From Gordionus sp. m RMFG-2023 (Eukaryota > Nematomorpha > Gordioida > Chordodea > Parachordodidae): 64,000 nt of DNA. The translations under genes and the position numbers were made by a program. The notes beneath the pieces were generated by a model that was not told where the DNA came from, ran no database searches, and was given only the letters and a program-made list of their open reading frames with translations. The stretch spans positions 32,996,730-33,060,729 of the forward strand of contig NC_088778.1 in the NCBI RefSeq assembly GCF_954871325.1, read 5' to 3'. Positions within the stretch are counted from its first letter, which is position 1, and every line of letters begins with the position of its first letter. Below are positions 59,359-64,000 of this stretch, piece after piece.

Positions 59359-60364
59359 ATTATACAAATTATATAAATTATATTAGTTTATAATAATAAT
59401 ATATAATGTAAATAAAAACCTACTTTTTATTTTTATTAATAAAATGTTTTCATAAAAAAAAACTTTCCATTTATATGTATAATATAGTAATTTCCTATCA
59501 AGTGTTATCAAACTCATAATTATAAACATATATATATATGCATTTTATGTGTAATATATGTATTAGTTTTTTTTAAACCTATTTTTAACGATAAATTCGA
59601 GATTTTTTTGGGGTTAAAGAGAGAATAATGGGAGACGATTTAAGTAAATATTGAACAAACTTGCTTTGACTTATATTATTAAATTTTTTTTTAAAATAGA
59701 AATTATTAAATTTTTAATTTTAATTTCTTGGAGGTATATTATAAATGAATTAAAATGGCATATTTTTTTTAAAATAAAATTGTTTAAGTTAAGTAGGGGA
59801 GACCGGGGTACATTGAGTACAGGGGAACATTAAGTCACTCTAATTATAATTTGAGCTATTATTTTATAAGATTGGAAAATTTTAGCCTAACATAGATAAT
59901 TACATCATACATGATTGGCCAAAAAAAGATTTGAAAAATATTTGGAATTTTAATTTTTTACAGAAGAAAATGTGTTATATTTTATATATTTTTTAGGAAT
60001 TCCAAAATCTAATATAGCAAGATATTTTATCAAAAAAGAGGAATGATGAAAATAATTCATTACCCACGATGGGATATTCAAATCACAAATGTGTTTTTAA
60101 TAAAGTGGAGGAAGAAAATATAGCTAATTACATATTAAAATCCTCTAAAAAAATTTATGGACTTACCAATATAAAGGCAAATAAAAGCGTCTAATTACTA
60201 GGTTTTAATTTAATATTTTATATGCAATGATTAAAGTAAAATTATACTCTATTCCTTTATAGAGGCTCAATGAAATTTATTTATTCTTACCCGGAGATTT
60301 CTCATCATTTAAAATAATATCATTATTCACAATTAGAATCTAATAAACAAGTTCATAAATTTTA
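59359..60364. other. Upstream region of the GT31 gene, with a solo transposon-like end
   Basis: AT-rich, including a TATA-rich stretch (59365-59410) that could hold the promoter, though it cannot be told from background. At 59798-59840 GGGGAGACCGGGGTACATTG and the following GGGGAACATTAAGTCACTC stand out in composition. They resemble the G-rich ends of animal DNA transposons, but no matching inverted end was found within 800 bp. Nothing else recognised. Confidence 0.4.
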
Positions 60365-60560
60365 TTATTAATTTAGTATTGTGAATAATGAATAAATTTA
60401 GTGTTGTGAATAAAGAATCACATGGTATTGTGAATAATGAATATCATTTAAATTATTAATTTAGCATTGTGAATAATGAATTATTTAGTAATGTGAATAA
60501 TGAATCATTAAGTGTTGTGTTGTGAATCAAGAATCATTTAGTATTGTTAATAATGAATCT
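60365..60560. repeat. Imperfect minisatellite, GTATTGTGAATAATGAAT unit
   Basis: About seven degenerate copies of a 20-35-bp unit around TTTAGTATTGTGAATAATGA, with variable AT spacers and variants such as GTGTTGTGAATAAAGAATC. Confidence 0.85.
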
Positions 60561-60610
60561 TTTTACCGCCCCTCTTAATTATATTTTATATTCTTATCAT
60601 TAAAGAGACC

Positions 60611-60805
60611 TTCTCTTCTCTTCTCTTCTCTTCTCTTCTCTTCTCTTCTCTTCTCTTCTCTTCTCTTCTCTTCTCTTCTCTTCTCTTCTCTTCTCTTCTC
60701 TTCTCTTCTCTTCTCTTCTCTTCTCTTCTCTTCTCTTCTCTTCTCTTCTCTTCTCTTCTCTTCTCTTCTCTTCTCTTCTCTTCTCTTCTCTTCTCTTCTC
60801 TTCTC
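60611..60805. repeat. (TTCTC)39 pentanucleotide microsatellite
   Basis: Thirty-nine uninterrupted TTCTC units, 195 bp of pure polypyrimidine. The apparent protein on the opposite strand (RREEK repeats) is an artefact of this tract. Confidence 0.98.
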
Positions 60806-60856
60806 AAAATGAAATAAAAAACAAATAATAAACGAAAATAATTATTTTTATGTCGT

Positions 60857-60904
60857 GAGAAGAGAAGAGAAGAGAGAGAAGAGAAGAGAAGAGAAGAGAA
60901 GAGA
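60857..60904. repeat. (GAGAA)n tract, inverted relative to the (TTCTC)n tract
   Basis: About nine AGAGA-type units, complementary to the 195-bp tract and separated from it by 51 bp. Followed by GATGGGATGGGATCC. Confidence 0.95.
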
Positions 60905-60949
60905 TGGGATGGGATCCGTGGGGATTCGGGATCTCTTGATTTTTAAATC

Positions 60950-61250
60950 ATTTACTAAGGGCCATTTTTAGATTTTTAAAATTCTGATTCTTACAGGAAT
61001 CGTATTTCGGCATGTGTAGAAAGGATACCCAACATGTAAATTTCAAACAATTTTGCAATTGAACTTGAGAAATGCGCCTAATTTATATATAGATTTTTTC
61101 ATATATATCAAAAAAAAAAAATACCAAAATGTCTGTGGCTGAAAATTGGCCGTGAAATTTTATAGGGTAAATACTCTACATATGCTAGAATACATTTTCG
61201 GTTAAATTGGATTTCAAAATTTTCTATAAAATTAAGAGATTCCGAATCCC
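60950..61250. repeat. Remnant of the TTAGCGGCAATGTG MITE interior
   Basis: Blocks ATTTTTAAAATTCTGATTCT, TACCCAACATGTAAATTTCA, ATTTTATAGGGTAAATACTC and GGTTAAATTGGATTTCAAAA follow the order seen in 34959-35338 and 49944-50294. The terminal repeats are gone. 61251-61640 is AT-rich with nothing recognised. Confidence 0.45.
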
Positions 61251-61646
61251 CATACGATATATATATATATATAATATATACTCTTTTTTTAAAAAAAAAT
61301 TAACATTTATAATATTATATAGAAAATAAACATAAATATTTTTTTTTATATGTTAAAAAAAATACAATTAGTAAATGTGTTTAGCCCCCAAAACCAGAAA
61401 TTTGGGATGAGTAAATATATTGTATTTCAAAAATGAAAGCGTTTATATTTCTTCTTTATTAAGATAAAATTACGTCTTTAAACAAGACTCGTGTTACTTA
61501 GAGTCTAATTATAATTTTCGTGTAAATTTATATTGCATTATATATCAATTTTCAAATATGAGATTAAGGAGAATACATATGACCCAATTTAAATTTAACC
61601 TAAATAAATTATTGTTGTTCGAATGACTAATTTTTATGGGGAAGAA

Positions 61647-63711
61647 TAGTAGCGTTTCTAGATGGGGCTCATATGGGCTAGAGCCCCTCTTAAGAAAAAT
61701 TAAATATTCCCAGGAAATTTTTATCGAAATTAATATTTAAATTATTTAGGTAATTTTATTATATCCGTCCTCTAATTAAATAAAAATATAATTAAAAATG
61801 AAAAATGATTTTAATATTGTGATTTGTGTACAGGCCGAGTAACAAGTATAATTCTTGGGAACCATTTAAAACAATATTTGATGGAAGGGATTCATTAAGG
61901 AAAAATTTGTAGCGTTCAACCAAAATGAACGATTCTTGAAAGAAGGTGATAATGAGAAAATGACTAAACCCAATTATAATTATGGAAAGTCAGAGCTACA
62001 TCGCACGCGATAAAAGAGAGGTAAGAAGACACAATCGAGAGAATTATCGTTAAAATACTACATTGCTTGTTAACGATAATTCATCAGGCTATGAGCATTA
62101 TTTTAATGCCTCATAGCTTAAATCACAAAACCAAGTGCTTTCAGCAGCAGGGAAAAGAATTAGTTTAAATTACACATCTTCACAAATAACTGAAAATTAG
62201 GTTATTCACTGTCATGGCTGATGACACGCGATTTTAGCTTATATGAGCTATTTGGTGGTGCGGTGTTAGCAAAAAACCGCAAATAGGATCTTTTAAATTT
62301 TTTAAAAAAAGGATACAGAGTTATTAACCAAAACACTAATAAATTCTCTTGATAACAATTCTATCTATGCTATTTCTGTAGCTCAAGCAGCCTATGATTG
62401 CGAGTGTTATGGATGGGTATCGTTCAGGACAGGAATCCGGGAAAGAAGCATTGACTCTTGTTGGATCTCTTAGCATTTCTCTGTTAGAGTTAAGAAATTA
62501 TTCATATTTTTTTTAAAAAAATATTATTTAACGGAGTGAATCAATTTTATAACTTACATAATATAAATATAATAACACTAAAAGAATAGCTAATTCTTCC
62601 ATTTAAAAGGAAACCTTTTGTCAGTGTATGTATTTTATACAATTATGGATATTATGGCAAATTAATTTTAAAACGATTTTGCCAAGAAAACGCCAATATA
62701 TTAAAAGCTATAAGAGCTTGGCATCCCTTCTCTCTCTTTTAAAAAAAATTATGATGTTATTAAACTATTTATTTTACATTATAATCATCCTGATCGGAGG
62801 AATAATACGCAATATTATAGTTTCCTATTTTAACTTACAAATCAAACACACAAATTGATCTATAAATCATTAAGAGATTAGCTAAAAATAATATCCAGCC
62901 ATTGATTCCCTTTTATACATAAATGCCTATTAATTGCTTGCTTTACTTTTAATTCCTTTTGTATGTGAAGGATAGTTGTTCTGAATTGAAACACGTTTAA
63001 AACATATTTTCAATCAACAATGGGAACAAGGACAATTAATTTAGTTGGCTTCTTTTAAGCATTTAAAAAGTATTACTGCAACTAATATTTCTATTTATTG
63101 AACAAATAATACACAAATATGTGACAGAACATATTTTGTAAGTCAAATAATTTAATGTCTAATATAATAATAATTCTAAAAAATTGTTATTGCCTGTTCT
63201 AGTTAAGATATAAATGTCCTTTTATATTTTTTTGTGTAAAAACGGTATCTTTGAGCAAAATATCTCAAGATAGGAAGAATCTCCAAAAAGAATGAATATA
63301 TGTTAAGAAATTAGAAACAAAAATTACATCCTCACCACCAAATTTAAGGTATTTATGCTCAAGGGCTAAAATGATTATTCGCTATTCGCTTTAACATGTG
63401 TTACACTCAATCAATCACTTTTCCAAGATCTCTCCTACATCTAAAAAGTTGTTATCACCAAACAATAAATTTAATAATTTCTAGTTATAATATATTATCT
63501 TATCGTAGTTCACAAAAAAATATCTTGTATTTATTTTGCTTCTATTATTTGAGAATTTGAAAAACTAACAAAGTTCCAATTTACAAAGAACATAAGATTT
63601 AAAAACCAACCTAAGGTCGAGGTGAAATAGGCCCGAAGGCCCGCATAATGGGGAATATGGGTTCAAAGCCTCCAAAGTTATCTTAGTTGAGAAAGGCTAG
63701 TAACGCCACTG
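61647..63711 (+). mobile_element. Degenerate hAT transposon, ZMYM1-like transposase remnants
   Basis: The left end TAGTAGCGTTTCTAGATGGG and the right end read from the other strand, CAGTGGCGTTACTAGCC, match at 12 of the first 15 positions. GGGCTCATATGGGCTAGAGC follows the left end. Plus-strand pieces in the expected order are NYTSSQITEN (about 62170), FTVMADDTRDFSLYELF (about 62207-62257; family pattern FTVIADET-D-S) and, after a frame change, ASVMDGYRSGQESGKEA (about 62400-62450; family pattern QAYDGASVMSG). No C-terminal dimerisation domain was seen. The flanking octamers (GGGAAGAA and TCCAAAAC) do not match, so the target duplication is decayed or the ends belong to different insertions. 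Confidence 0.5.
62041..62118. repeat. Two adjacent hairpins
   Basis: GAATTATCGTTAA (62041-62053) and TTAACGATAATTC (62070-62082) are perfect 13-bp inverted arms with a 16-nt loop. Next to them GGCTATGAG (62087-62095) pairs with CTCATAGCT (62110-62118) at 8 of 9 positions. Confidence 0.85.
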
Positions 63712-64000
63712 TCCAAAACACCCCGTAGTTAAAATAACCGCTTAAAAATTATCAAATTTATTTTTTTTAGGATAGGTATATTTAATTTACCGCGAGGTAA
63801 AAAATGTCGCCAGGTCAGAAAATAGCTTGCCGCTAACACCGAATAAGCTACTTAAGATTTTATAATTAAAATAAATTCCCCGAAATAAATAATCATCCAT
63901 GTATGAACAAATTAATTTTTTTTTAAATCGCATCATTTAAAATTTATCTGAGTTTAAAAAAAAAATAATTTATTAGGTAAGGAAAAGTCTCAAATCAAAA
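63712..64000. other. Right edge, nothing recognised
   Basis: AT-rich DNA with a GAGGTAAAAAATGTCGCCAGG stretch near 63794. No frame or repeat could be assigned. Confidence 0.4.

Noticed and set aside
59798-60590. A full DNA transposon starting GGGGAGACCGGGGTAC
   Set aside because: No inverted partner end or transposase was found; only one end can be described.
60586-60807. Apparent RREEK-repeat protein on the minus strand
   Set aside because: It is only the translation of the (TTCTC)n microsatellite.

Overview
The window is strongly AT-rich eukaryotic DNA, most likely from an invertebrate animal. This rests on two type II membrane-anchored GT31 (beta-1,3-galactosyltransferase-like) genes, a 59-nt GT-AG intron, an RTE-class LINE, several hAT DNA transposons, a tRNA-like SINE, and many foldback MITEs. 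I cannot name the species. I saw no rRNA, no bona fide tRNA, no CRISPR array and no convincing retroviral or Polinton remains.

Layout. 0-1.1 kb: the 5' part of a BED-finger hAT transposase on the minus strand, running off the left edge. 1.9-14.75 kb: two paralogous segments (1.9-5.76 kb, carrying an RTE LINE, and 12.64-14.75 kb) flank a satellite-like array at 6.1-12.7 kb. The array has about 14 copies of a roughly 355-bp monomer and is split by one hAT element (9978-11722) with a perfect 8-bp target duplication. 15.6-32.3 kb: interleaved old repeats, here called P, R and Q, carrying a piggyBac-type MITE, hAT MITEs and a SINE. 31.6-50.7 kb: a large segmental duplication, copy A (31.6-39.7) and copy B (41.3-48.5), plus a more diverged partial copy C (48.9-50.7). 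Insertions present in only one copy make each the empty-site control for the other. 50.7-54.2 kb: mostly unrecognised AT-rich DNA with a hAT relic.

54.6-59.4 kb is the only convincing host-gene region: two GT31 glycosyltransferase genes in tandem on the minus strand. The upstream gene has a second coding exon beyond a 59-nt intron; its simple ORF stops inside that intron. It keeps all family motifs. The downstream paralogue keeps the DxD, YPPYCSG and EDAF motifs but has lost the usual RxxIRxTWG motif. Both would act in the Golgi lumen on glycan chains. Shared substrate or regulation cannot be read from the sequence.

59.4-64 kb: a solo transposon end, a minisatellite, a 195-bp (TTCTC)n tract facing a (GAGAA)n tract, and a degenerate ZMYM1-like hAT transposon. 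Letters A/B/C and P/Q/R are labels of convenience.
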